Shown here piece after piece: positions 55,030-63,910 of a stretch of DNA of 64,000 nucleotides (position 1 is its first letter; each line of letters opens with the position of its first letter). This stretch comes from Pseudogracilibacillus sp037072025 (GTDB lineage: Bacteria > Bacillota > Bacilli > Bacillales > Amphibacillaceae). The translations under genes were made by a program, and so were the position numbers. Below the pieces are notes generated by a model that saw only the letters and a list, made by a program, of their open reading frames with translations, had not been told where the DNA came from and made no database searches. The stretch is from positions 1-64,000 of the forward strand of contig NZ_JAXHDD010000022.1 in assembly GCF_037072025.1 (NCBI RefSeq), written 5' to 3'.

Positions 55030-55640
55030 ATAGTTGAAGGGTACTGTGCAGTAGTGAAATTTAAAAACTAGTAACAATTTCGTTGATTTTCACTTCGAAA
55101 ATGTAGAGAAGTTGCAAAATAAAATACCGCTACGGAAATACACTGCGCTTTCCGTGGGCGGCTGATGAGCCTCCGACGTACAGGACGTAGTGTCGATGAC
55201 ATCACAGGACGTGACGATTGTCATCGACCTCGTCGCTTCGCTCCTGCTTAGTCTCACCGAGGCCTTTCCTCCCACAGGGGTCTCCGTGTATTTCCTTCGC
55301 TGGAAGGATGCATGTTTTTCCAACTAGCGTAGGCAGAATATGTAGACTCCTGCGGGAACAGCAAACGGTTTTCGATGGGACGAACGATAGTGGCAGTCCC
55401 ACGTGTCCGAAGACCCCGCAGCGGTAATTTAATGATGGCCGACTAAAAGCGTCCTTTGCGGACAACGTCGGCATACCCCTTGTCGGGGCAAGGAGGCTGA
55501 GACCGTGCCCGCGGAAAGCGAAGTATTCTTCCGAAGCGGTATTTCATCACCAATTTTGCAAAGAAGTGAGCAAGCACTCATTGTATTTCCGTAAGGACTA
55601 TTGCTATTCAAACCTTACTGCACATTTTATGGAAATTGTC
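55030..55640. repeat. Large G+C-rich palindromic element, copy 1
   Basis: It carries TAGTTGAAGGGTACTGTGCA at one end and TTACTGCACATTTTATGG at the other (inverted TGTGCAGTA). Inside, TACCGCTACGGAAATACACT and CGCTTTCCGTGGGCGGC face CCCGCGGAAAGCG and GAAGCGGTATT as long inverted arms. It is markedly richer in G+C than its surroundings. Compared with copy 2 it has two extra inserts (near 55175 and 55425). ORFs in it are not credible genes. Confidence 0.85.
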
Positions 55641-55652
55641 CAAATTAGTGCT

Positions 55653-56201
55653 TTACTTTACTGTTGCTCCTAATGTATTTTTAAAATGTTCAAGCGCCCA
55701 TTCATGTCCTGCTTGATTAAAGCTGGCAACAGCATCTTTATGCACAACGATATCAAATCCTTTATTATAAGCATCTACTGCTGTATGTAACACACAAATA
55801 TCTGTACAAACACCTACTAAATGGACTTCTTTTATATCTCTTTCTCTAAGTTTTAACTCTAAGTTCGTACCGGTAAACGCACTATAGCGAGTTTTCTCAA
55901 AGTAGAATACATTTTTATTTTGTTTATGTTCCTCATAAAGCTCTTTGAGTCCTCCATATAGATCCATTCCACTCGTACCTACAATATTATGAGCAGGAAA
56001 TAGTTTGGACTCTGGATGAAGCTCGTCTCCTTCTTCATGAGCGTCAATTCCAAAAGTTACAAAATCACCAGCATCTAGAAACTCTTTAGTAATAGCAACA
56101 ATTTTTCCCTCAATTGCCTGCCCGGGAACACCGCATGTTAACTTGCCATTCTCTGCCACAAAGTCATACGTATAATCAACATTTATTAAAGCACGCTTCA
56201 T
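55653..56201 (-). CDS. pncA: Nicotinamidase (isochorismatase family)
   Basis: It hydrolyses nicotinamide to nicotinate for NAD salvage. The 182-residue protein has the catalytic aspartate in LINVDYTYDFV, GIDAHEEGDELHPES with metal-site residues, the lysine in FYFEKTRYSAFTGT, and the nucleophilic cysteine in LVGVCTDICVLHTAVDA. It resembles YueJ of B. subtilis. ATG 56201; 29 bases separate it from pdxK upstream, so the two may be cotranscribed. Confidence 0.92.
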   Translation of the reverse strand: MKRALINVDYTYDFVAENGKLTCGVPGQAIEGKIVAITKEFLDAGDFVTFGIDAHEEGDELHPESKLFPAHNIVGTSGMDLYGGLKELYEEHKQNKNVFYFEKTRYSAFTGTNLELKLRERDIKEVHLVGVCTDICVLHTAVDAYNKGFDIVVHKDAVASFNQAGHEWALEHFKNTLGATVK

Positions 56202-56230
56202 TTTTATTCCCCCATTATTTAAAAAAGTAC

Positions 56231-57070
56231 TTATGAAACACTATCTTTTTGTACAATAATTGAGTGTGCCTCTCCATATTTACGTTCAGCTGCATGATAT
56301 GTCGGCCCAACTTGATCAGTATACGTAAAGCTATGTTCAATTGCAGTAGTAATAAAATTTTTTGCCAGTAAAACCGCGTCATGGATTGATTTTCCTTTAG
56401 CTAAGTAAGCCGTAATCGCTGCAGAATAAGTACATCCTGCTCCACTTGTATTTACCGTATTAATTCGCGGTGCTTCAAAAGTAGTTAATGTAGTCCCTTC
56501 ATATAGAACATCAACAGCGGGACCTTCCAAACGTCCTCCCTTAACTAATACAAAATCTGGACCTAATTTATGAAGATCGATCGCCGCTTGTTTAAGGTCA
56601 TCGACACTACTTAATTTACGATCATCAAGCAAAATAGACGCCTCTGACATGTTTGGCGTTATGACTGTTGATAATGGTATCAACTTATTTTTCAATGCAT
56701 CGATCGCATCATCTTTTAACAGTTTGGAATCCAATTTTCCTACCATAACTGGGTCGACAATAATATTTTTAATAGCTATTGACGATAGAAGTTCAGCAGT
56801 TTTTTCGATTACTTCTTTAGAGAACAACATCCCTGTTTTAATGGCATCGAAACCAACTTGATTATTTGCAGTAGAAAATTGGGCTTCAATCGCTTCTATC
56901 GTTTGCGGGTGAACATTTTTATTTGTTATTGGGTGACGTCCAACTATCGCGGTTACGACACTCATTCCGTATACATCCAATTCCTGAAATGTTTTTAAAT
57001 CTGCCTGAATTCCCGCACTCCCTCCGGCCGCTGATCCGGCTATTGTTAATACTCGTGATGGCTTGTTCAT
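56231..57070 (-). CDS. pdxK: Pyridoxine/pyridoxal kinase (ThiD-like PdxK)
   Basis: A ribokinase-fold B6 vitamer kinase of 279 residues. LTIAGSAAGGSAGIQADLKT, TGMLFSKEVIEKTAELL, IVDPVMVGK, VITPNMSEASILL and the catalytic aspartate region NTSGAGCTYSAAITAYLAKG are present. The C-terminus VGPTYHAAERKYG matches Bacillus PdxK more than ThiD. Here SAAGGSAGIQ replaces the common SDSSGGAGIQ. Confidence 0.88.
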   Translation of the reverse strand: MNKPSRVLTIAGSAAGGSAGIQADLKTFQELDVYGMSVVTAIVGRHPITNKNVHPQTIEAIEAQFSTANNQVGFDAIKTGMLFSKEVIEKTAELLSSIAIKNIIVDPVMVGKLDSKLLKDDAIDALKNKLIPLSTVITPNMSEASILLDDRKLSSVDDLKQAAIDLHKLGPDFVLVKGGRLEGPAVDVLYEGTTLTTFEAPRINTVNTSGAGCTYSAAITAYLAKGKSIHDAVLLAKNFITTAIEHSFTYTDQVGPTYHAAERKYGEAHSIIVQKDSVS

Positions 57071-57207
57071 GATAAAATCCCTTCTTTATAGATTGACTAA
57101 AGTATAGTAAGATACGTATTATATCTTTAACTGAAAATTTATACTTTTTAACAAGTATATCATACACAAATAGTTGTTTTCAAAATAATATTACGGAGGT
57201 CCTGGAT

Positions 57208-57804
57208 TTGAAACGTCTCATCATGATACTTTTCATCTTCCTCATTAGTTTTCTCACTGCATGTACGAAAAAAAATAATAATGATACTCCCGTAACAATC
57301 GACAGTGCAAATTTATCCACTTTTGAACAGAATTTGCTTGAATTAATTGGCGACTATGCGAGTGTGATTGAATTACAGATTAACAATAAAAATGCGGAAG
57401 TCATTGAAGTATCAATCGATCAATATAAAAATGGAGAAAAGCAGGAAGAAGTCATGTTATTTAATTCTTACCTTGATGATACCGATCTATCAAAGCCAAT
57501 TCGTGTGCTTATTTCCAAGCAAACGAATCGTAAGGAATTAGAATGGCTCGTCTCTATCATGTCAGAGGGAGGAACAACGAGTATGGAATCGAAAACAGTA
57601 CTTGAAAAGGAGTATATGGGTTCTGCTTTTGGGATGGTCAATATGCCAACTTCAATTCATTTAGATGAGAAGAAAGTTATCGGTACAGTCGCCTTAACAG
57701 ATAACGAATCTGTCCACATTCGTTCAGAAATTGAAAGTGAAGAAGATTTAAAAGCAGCGACAGATTATGAGGAAGTATATATTATTAATACAATGGTAAA
57801 ATAA
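57208..57804 (+). CDS. Lipoprotein, unknown
   Basis: A 198-residue lipoprotein with signal and lipobox FLISFLTACTKK (cysteine near 19). The mature part is soluble (NLLELIGDYASVIELQINNK, EVMLFNSYLDDTDLSKPIRV, FGMVNMPTSIHLDEKKVIGT). TTG 57208 is eight bases after GGAGG. No family is recognised. Confidence 0.8.
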   Translation: MKRLIMILFIFLISFLTACTKKNNNDTPVTIDSANLSTFEQNLLELIGDYASVIELQINNKNAEVIEVSIDQYKNGEKQEEVMLFNSYLDDTDLSKPIRVLISKQTNRKELEWLVSIMSEGGTTSMESKTVLEKEYMGSAFGMVNMPTSIHLDEKKVIGTVALTDNESVHIRSEIESEEDLKAATDYEEVYIINTMVK

Positions 57805-57999
57805 TGTACCATAGTTAGCTTGTATGAATGAAGATAAAGATAAATAAGCTAGATGCTCTTAGCTAATTTTCATTTATAATACGTCTAACGCTTATTAATC
57901 ACAAAAAATTCTTACCTTACGTTGCATAGAATCCAAAAGTGTTTCATACTCTACATTTCGCTTTATCATTGTATATGTCGCTCTATTAAAAGATTCTTA

Positions 58000-58157
58000 T
58001 AGTGGGTATTCAAAAAGGAGGATGAAAAGGACCGAGCAGTTCGAGGCGGCGTAGCTCCCGGCAACGGAACGTATAGAGTTAAAAACATGAGTAGCGGAAA
58101 AGCAAGCCAACGAAGAAATGAGATGTGTCATTTTCACCGGACTTTTTGAACATCCTT
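58000..58157. repeat. Dispersed ~160-bp repeat, diverged reverse copy
   Basis: GGTATTCAAAAAGGAGGATG begins it and TTTTCACCGGACTTTTTGAA ends it. Several internal substitutions make it the most diverged full-length copy. The remaining parts of 57805-58340 show no gene. Confidence 0.85.
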
Positions 58158-58340
58158 CGCAAAAATTCTTTGCCAATATAGTATAATTTTTAAAATTCAT
58201 TTTGTTCTATCCTCATTTTGATAATTTATCACCATTAATTTGTTCAATTGAATGGAATATTATGCAAAAAAAAAGAAAAGACTACTTAACATGGAATTGT
58301 AGCTTCTTTTTACTTTACTTACAGAAAGGAGACAGAACAA

Positions 58341-58565
58341 ATGACAGACTGGCTGACTAGTTTACAAACGAATACACCTCAAGAAGGATTTGAGCTTGCA
58401 CTTAAACTTTCCAGAAAAGGAGTCGAGTACACGCAACAGTCTGATGAAATTCAGAACAAACTGAGAGCAGAATATGCAAAAAATGCAGATAGTCTAACTT
58501 TAGCTTCTCAAGTAGCTGCAACACATTTTCAGACAATTGCGGCAGCGAATAATTATTGGAAATAG
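58341..58565 (+). CDS. Small hypothetical protein
   Basis: A 74-residue soluble helical protein (EGFELALKLSRKGVEYTQQS, QNKLRAEYAKNADSLTLASQ). ATG 58341 lies behind AAAGGAGAC, and a terminator follows, so it looks like a real single gene. Family not recognised. Confidence 0.65.
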   Translation: MTDWLTSLQTNTPQEGFELALKLSRKGVEYTQQSDEIQNKLRAEYAKNADSLTLASQVAATHFQTIAAANNYWK

Positions 58566-58587
58566 AGTTATGAAACAAATTCAATAT

Positions 58588-58622
58588 TGAAGGGCTTCCG
58601 AAAATTGGTCGGAAGCCTTTCA
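58588..58622 (+). terminator. Terminator after the 74-residue gene
   Basis: GAAGGGCTTCCGA pairs with TCGGAAGCCTTTC. Confidence 0.8.
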
Positions 58623-58644
58623 ATCAGTAAAGGGCAAAAGAAAA

Positions 58645-58675
58645 AGCTTGCAGATCTCTCTACAAGCTCAAAATA
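58645..58675 (-). terminator. Terminator of the DUF456 gene
   Basis: On the minus strand AGCTTG pairs with CAAGCT, followed by TTTTTCTTTT. Confidence 0.65.
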
Positions 58676-59153
58676 AAAAAACATCTATAAAAAACCATAC
58701 GATCATAATGGATTGAATTAGAAACTTCGCAATTACTCCACTTAAAAAACCAGCTATGGCACCAACTGAGGCCAGGCTTGCCTCTTTAACCGACCGTTGT
58801 CCGACAATTTCAATTAAAAAAACAAGCACTAATGGAACAATAATTATCCCAAACGGCGGGTATACAAATATTCCTATTATTACACCTAATATAGCGCCCC
58901 ACTGACTTTCTTTACTGCCGCCAAATTTATTAACAAAGTACCGATTTGTAACTAGATCTGACCCGATTAAGATAATGGTAAAAACGACCATAACAATCCA
59001 AAACATGGTCGTCAACTCACTACTGTTTATAAAAAAGTGATAGAGCACAAAACTGAGCCATATTGCGGCTACGGCTGGAATAATCGGCACAAATAATCCA
59101 ACCATGCTTAAAATAAACAAGCAAATTATTATTGTCCAAATGACAAATTCCAT
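58668..59153 (-). CDS. DUF456 membrane protein
   Basis: A 161-residue protein with about five membrane helices. Family landmarks are VGLFVPIIPAVAAIWLSFVL, NRYFVNKFGGSKESQWGAIL and GIIIVPLVLVFLIEIVGQR. It lies 24 bases downstream of plsY. Function unknown. Confidence 0.85.
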   Translation of the reverse strand: MEFVIWTIIICLFILSMVGLFVPIIPAVAAIWLSFVLYHFFINSSELTTMFWIVMVVFTIILIGSDLVTNRYFVNKFGGSKESQWGAILGVIIGIFVYPPFGIIIVPLVLVFLIEIVGQRSVKEASLASVGAIAGFLSGVIAKFLIQSIMIVWFFIDVFLF

Positions 59154-59177
59154 CTGTTCGTTCTCCTAGGATAATGT

Positions 59178-59804
59178 CTAGCTAACCTCTCTTTGAAACA
59201 GTGTTGACAACTTTACCTCTTCTTTATTCATGATCCGTTTGAAATTTTCCTTATGTTTCACTAAAAACAATATCGTAAATAAAAAGGCAATATAGGTTGC
59301 ACCTTTTCCAAAGGTATAAACTGTATACGTTATAAATGATATATAGAGCATAAATGTACCAGTCACAAAATAATTAGTTACAAAAGCAAAAAGTAATAAA
59401 ATAATTAGTCCCATTACAGCAAATTTCCAGTCTAGAAATAGTAAAACACCAAAAAATGATGCAGTTCCTTTTCCACCTTTAAAACTCATTGTAATTGGAA
59501 AGTTATGGCCAACAACAACAAATAAGGCATTTATATAAAACAGTAAAAATTGAATCTCAGATAAGAGAACATATTTTTCCAGTATAATAGCTATAAACAT
59601 AAGAGAAATAACTGCTTTAATGATATCGATAAAAGCAACGATAAATCCATATCTCCAACCTAGTAAAACTGTTGTATTAGTCGCACCGGCATTTTTCGAT
59701 CCATTATTTCTTATATTTATTCTTTTATACTTCCCAATAATCTGGGCACCATTAATACAACCAAACATATATCCTACAATTATTGTAATAAGCAGAAGGT
59801 ACAA
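59178..59804 (-). CDS. plsY: Acyl-phosphate:glycerol-3-phosphate acyltransferase-like (PlsY family)
   Basis: A 208-residue membrane enzyme of phospholipid synthesis. The three PlsY motifs are recognisable: NIRNNGSKNAGATNT, GHNFPITMSFKGGKGTASFF, and a weaker third near FVTGTFMLYIS. About five membrane helices. The usual SxGSGNxGATN reads NNGSKNAGATN, so it may be a paralogue beside a main PlsY elsewhere. TTG 59804 follows GGAGGGATAGG. Confidence 0.85.
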   Translation of the reverse strand: MYLLLITIIVGYMFGCINGAQIIGKYKRINIRNNGSKNAGATNTTVLLGWRYGFIVAFIDIIKAVISLMFIAIILEKYVLLSEIQFLLFYINALFVVVGHNFPITMSFKGGKGTASFFGVLLFLDWKFAVMGLIILLLFAFVTNYFVTGTFMLYISFITYTVYTFGKGATYIAFLFTILFLVKHKENFKRIMNKEEVKLSTLFQREVS

Positions 59805-59878
59805 TTCCTATCCCTCCTTTTCCTTTCCTACTGCATCATATGATACATTCATTAAAAAGAACCTTGCTTATTTTAAAT

Positions 59879-60034
59879 CTATAGATTTGGGTTCTTCTTC
59901 GTTTCTTCATGCTCATCTTTTTCTAATGGATCAATTGTATGTTTATATCCATATCCTTTAGAAATGGTTAATAGCGATAAAAGTAGGATTCCAACCGTTA
60001 AAATGATACTAATCACCATTGCTGACATTGCCAT
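59879..60034 (-). CDS. YtzI-like small membrane protein
   Basis: A 51-residue protein with one N-terminal membrane helix (VISIILTVGILLLSLLTIS) and a charged tail KGYGYKHTIDPLEKDEHEET. The YxYKHTxDP stretch after the helix is like YtzI of Bacillus. ATG 60034 lies behind GGGTGTG. Confidence 0.65.
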   Translation of the reverse strand: MAMSAMVISIILTVGILLLSLLTISKGYGYKHTIDPLEKDEHEETKKNPNL

Positions 60035-60103
60035 TTTGACACACCCAACCTTTTTGTAGATTTACTAGTATCGTACGTAAATTCTCCAATAAAGTCTACT
60101 TTT

Positions 60104-61006
60104 TTAGTCCTCACCGATAATTCGTACCTCTCGTTCTAATTCAACTCCAAATTTTTCTTTCACAATTTTTTGTACATATTGAATTAATGCAATATATTCA
60201 CTAGCGGTAGCACCTTCTTTATTAATAATAAAACCAGCATGTTTTAAAGAAACTTGTGCTCCACCGATTTGCTTACCTTGTAATCCACTGTCTTGAATAA
60301 GCTTCCCTGCAAAATAGCCAGGTGGTCGTTTAAAGACACTTCCACATGTAGGGTACTCAAGCGGTTGTTTTGATTCGCGTTTAAAAGTAAGATCATCCAT
60401 CACCGCTTTAATTTCTTCGTAATTCCCTTTCTCTAAGGCAAACTCTGCCTCAAGTACTATATATCCGTTTTTAGGGATATTACTAGTACGATAAGCTAGA
60501 TCTAGCTCTTCTGCTTGAATCGTTCTTAAATTCCCTTCTTTATCTATAATTTTTGCCTGATGCAAAACATCTTTAATTTCTCCCCCATATGCACCCGCAT
60601 TCATAAAAAGTGCACCCCCGACTGAACCAGGAATGCCACAAGCAAATTCTAGTCCCGTTAAATGACTTGCCAAACCTTGCTTTGATACATCTGCAATAAG
60701 TGCTCCACTTTGAGCAATTATTTTAGTTTTTTCCACCTTAATATTATTTAATTTTCCTAGATACATGACAATTCCACGAATTCCACCATCTTTAATGATT
60801 AAATTAGATCCGTTTCCTAGTAACATAAATGGAATATTTTCTTTTGTTGCAAGTTTTACCACTTCCTGTACCTGTTCATATGTCGTCGGGGTAACAAAAT
60901 AGTCTGCGTTCCCGCCCAAACGAGTATACGTGTGATTTTTTAAAGGTTTATTTTTAACTACATTATCTGTAGATACAATATTAACTAGCTGTTCATATAT
61001 TCTCAC
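60104..61006 (-). CDS. murB: UDP-N-acetylenolpyruvoylglucosamine reductase
   Basis: An FAD enzyme of peptidoglycan precursor synthesis. The 300-residue protein has LKNHTYTRLGGNADYFVTPT, MLLGNGSNLIIKDGGIRG, GIPGSVGGALFMNAGAYGGE, and the catalytic serine in PTCGSVFKRPPGYFAGKLI, then GAQVSLKHAGFIIN. It is the type IIb form, as in Bacillus. GTG 61006 is preferred because GAGGA touches the ATG at 61015. Confidence 0.95.
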   Translation of the reverse strand: MRIYEQLVNIVSTDNVVKNKPLKNHTYTRLGGNADYFVTPTTYEQVQEVVKLATKENIPFMLLGNGSNLIIKDGGIRGIVMYLGKLNNIKVEKTKIIAQSGALIADVSKQGLASHLTGLEFACGIPGSVGGALFMNAGAYGGEIKDVLHQAKIIDKEGNLRTIQAEELDLAYRTSNIPKNGYIVLEAEFALEKGNYEEIKAVMDDLTFKRESKQPLEYPTCGSVFKRPPGYFAGKLIQDSGLQGKQIGGAQVSLKHAGFIINKEGATASEYIALIQYVQKIVKEKFGVELEREVRIIGED

Positions 61007-61216
61007 GAAAATCATTCCTCAACATGATAGTACTATCCTAAAGAAGGTCTATTGCCCTTCGATTAAAAAGTCTAAAACCATTATATAAAATTATCGTTTA
61101 TTTGTCCTTGTTTATCTAAAATAATCGAGCCATTCATCTCTACCAATTAACCACGTTTAAACCATCAAAAAACCTTCCTGAAAATACATTTCGTACATTT
61201 TATTACTATTTTATAG

Positions 61217-61696
61217 TCATAGTTAAAGGAAACTGTGCAGTAGTGAAAATTTGTAAATTAGTAACAGCTTCGTTGATTTCCGCTTCGAAAATGTAGACAA
61301 GTTGCAAAGTAAAATACCGCTACGGAAATACACTCCGCTTTCCGTGGGCGGCTGATGAGCCTCCTCGTCGCTTCGCTCCTGCGTAGTCTCACCGAGGCCT
61401 TTCCTCCCACAGGAGTCTCCGTGTATTTCCTTCGCTGGAAGGATACATGTTTTTCCAACTAGCGTAGGCAGAATACGTAGACTCCTGCGGGAACAGCAAA
61501 CGGTTTTCGATGGGACGAACGATAGTGGCAGTCCCACGTGTCCGAAGACCCCGCAGCGGTGGTCTTCCGCGAGGAGGCTGAGGCCGTGCCCGCGGAAAGC
61601 GAAGTATTCTGCCGAAGCGGTATTCACATCGCAACTTTGTTTGATATTTATAAAGAAAATTACTCAAGTTACTGCACAGTTTATGAATATCGTCAA
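61217..61696. repeat. Large G+C-rich palindromic element, copy 2
   Basis: TAGTTAAAGGAAACTGTGCA begins it and AGTTACTGCACAGTTTATG ends it. Inverted arms ACCGCTACGGAAATACACTC and CGAGGAGGCTGAGG..CCCGCGGAAAGCG face each other. It is nearly identical to copy 1 over most of its length. It lies between murB and hisK; the rest of 61007-61740 shows nothing. Confidence 0.85.
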
Positions 61697-61740
61697 AAGT
61701 ATTTTACGTAAAACAAATGATAAGTAAGCTCCATTTCTAT

Positions 61741-62538
61741 TCAAACTAATTGCTTAATCGAATGGAATTTCGGCTCTAAGTTATCAAATGTTGCAATGTA
61801 TTTAAAACCGAGCGATTCCAATAGTTCATATATATCTTTAATATGACGCCCAACATGCTCCGCTTCGTGTGCATCTGAACCGACGGTAATTATTTCTCCG
61901 CCACATTCTTTATATAATTCTAAAATGTCGATACTTGGCATCGCACTATCTAAAACATAGGCAAAACCAGAAGTGTTCACTTCAATTCCCTTACCTTTTG
62001 GAATGATTGTTGTAAATATGTTTCGAATAATATCATGGAAATCAGCATTACTAGTTAACTTTTTATATCGTTTTACTAAATCTAAATGTCCTAAAATACT
62101 GTAGCTGTCAAATTTTTGGACGCAATATAAAAATTCTTCATAATATAATTCATATGCAGCTTCTGGCGTTCTATTATTAAAAAAATCTCCCCAATGCAAG
62201 TTTTTCTTATCTGCTGCGTGCATCGAACAAATTATAAAATCAAATGTTTCCTTTTCTAATACATTCGTACAATAATCTAAAACATGGGGTTGAACTCCGA
62301 TCTCAACCCCTTTTTTCACCACAATCTTCTCTTTATATTTTTCTTGAATTGTTTTAATTTCTTGGTCATACGCTTTTAAATCAAGTTCGAAATTAATTGT
62401 TGGATCAGGGTAATCATAATCAATATGTTCCGTAAAACAAATCTCTTTAATTCCTTTTTGTACAGCAGCGTTGACTGTATCTTCCATTGGTGTTTTACAA
62501 TCTGCTGAAAAATTACTGTGCATATGGTAATCAAACAT
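61741..62538 (-). CDS. hisK: Histidinol-phosphatase, PHP type
   Basis: It dephosphorylates histidinol phosphate in histidine synthesis. The 265-residue PHP protein has the metal motif DYHMHSNFSADC, CFTEHIDYDYPD, GVEIGVQP, ICSMHAADKKNLHWGDFF, LGHLDLVKRY and VGSDAHEAEHVGRH. ATG 62538 follows GGAGG. It is divergent from hisZ, so both lie in one histidine region. Confidence 0.93.
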   Translation of the reverse strand: MFDYHMHSNFSADCKTPMEDTVNAAVQKGIKEICFTEHIDYDYPDPTINFELDLKAYDQEIKTIQEKYKEKIVVKKGVEIGVQPHVLDYCTNVLEKETFDFIICSMHAADKKNLHWGDFFNNRTPEAAYELYYEEFLYCVQKFDSYSILGHLDLVKRYKKLTSNADFHDIIRNIFTTIIPKGKGIEVNTSGFAYVLDSAMPSIDILELYKECGGEIITVGSDAHEAEHVGRHIKDIYELLESLGFKYIATFDNLEPKFHSIKQLV

Positions 62539-62660
62539 TCGTATTCCTCCAATTTGTAATTGACAATTCAATAGTTTATTATTAAACTATATTTACACCG
62601 TATACTTTATCTTAGTAAAGTGATGAAGTGATAAATTCATAAAGGGGCATTTTTAAAAAT

Positions 62661-63908
62661 ATGTATTTATATCATAACATAGAAAACAATCTAGTTATTA
62701 ATGTCGAGCAAATTTTTGCCCGACAACAAATCATTCAAAAAATTAAACAGCGTTTTACAACGTTTGGCTATAGTGAAATTGTGACTTCTTCTTTTGAACA
62801 TTATGATTTATATGCAAAAATGAACGGGACAGTTAATCATCAAGAAATGATTAAGACAATTGACAATACAGGAGAAGTCTTAGTTCTCCGGCCCGATGTA
62901 ACGATTCCGATAACACAGCAAATTGCATTAAATAATAAAGAGTTACATGAAGATTTACGCTATTTCTACGTTTTAAATGTGTTTAGACAAACTCAAGAAA
63001 CAAAAGATTTCCGAGAAAGTACACAAGCTGGTGTGGAGTATTTTGGTAATCCATCTCCTGAAGCGGATGCAGAAATTATCGCATTGGCGATTCAGCTATT
63101 AGAAGATTTACAAGTTAATAATTACAAAGTTGAATTAGGTCACGCAGGTTTTTTTAAACAATTAGTAACAGATATGCAATTAGAAAAACAAGATTTAGCA
63201 GAATTAAAGAAATATATTCAAGCCAAAAACATTACAGAAATTGAACAATTTTTAACATGCCAAGCTGTTGATTCAGGTATTAAAGAAATTGTCCGGTCAT
63301 TACCATTTTTATACGGGAATCCGCTTGATGTCATTACAAAAGCAAAAGAACTGCCACTTAATAAAGAGATGAAAGATACTTTGGACAACATCTATAGTAT
63401 TTTCAAATTTCTAGAAGCTTATGGGGTAGCAGAACATATCGTCGTTGATTTAAGTCTAATTAACCATATGGATTATTATTCCGATATGATTTTTCAGGGA
63501 TTTGTCGAAAAGGTTGGGAAACCTATCTTAATGGGAGGGCGCTATAATACACTTGCACATCAATTTGGTTCAAATCTACCTGCAATTGGATTCGCCTGTG
63601 ATGTTGACTTCTTAATTGCCGGGATTGAATCAAATACGTTACCGCAAATGAACCCAATTGATATAACTATTTTATTCGAAAATGTAACAGATAAAGAAGG
63701 CCTACAACTTGCAAAATTATTAAGAGGTAAGCAATATAATGTGCTAACATATGTCGATTCAACGAAAGCAAGTAGAATTCCAAATTCACGGTTTACGGTA
63801 AAGTTGAATAAAGATAGTAAAATATTAATTGCAGGAGATGAAACAATTCCTTTTAAAACACATAATGAAATCATCGAGTTACTTCAACAAGTTAGGGAGA
63901 GAGAGTAA
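62661..63908 (+). CDS. hisZ: ATP phosphoribosyltransferase regulatory subunit HisZ
   Basis: A 415-residue paralogue of histidyl-tRNA synthetase that lacks the C-terminal anticodon domain and activates short HisG. EVLVLRPDVTIPITQQIA (motif 2-like), YFYVLNVFRQTQETKDFRES and LMGGRYNTLAHQFG (motif 3-like) are visible. ATG 62661 behind AAAGGGG. The hisG start lies two bases after its stop. Confidence 0.92.
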   Translation: MYLYHNIENNLVINVEQIFARQQIIQKIKQRFTTFGYSEIVTSSFEHYDLYAKMNGTVNHQEMIKTIDNTGEVLVLRPDVTIPITQQIALNNKELHEDLRYFYVLNVFRQTQETKDFRESTQAGVEYFGNPSPEADAEIIALAIQLLEDLQVNNYKVELGHAGFFKQLVTDMQLEKQDLAELKKYIQAKNITEIEQFLTCQAVDSGIKEIVRSLPFLYGNPLDVITKAKELPLNKEMKDTLDNIYSIFKFLEAYGVAEHIVVDLSLINHMDYYSDMIFQGFVEKVGKPILMGGRYNTLAHQFGSNLPAIGFACDVDFLIAGIESNTLPQMNPIDITILFENVTDKEGLQLAKLLRGKQYNVLTYVDSTKASRIPNSRFTVKLNKDSKILIAGDETIPFKTHNEIIELLQQVRERE

Positions 63909-63910
63909 CA

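Noticed and set aside
55090..55611. Several ORFs of 60-90 codons on both strands (also at 61223-61667)
   Set aside because: They lie inside the large palindromic element, are repeated between the copies, and have no protein-like composition or ribosome binding site.
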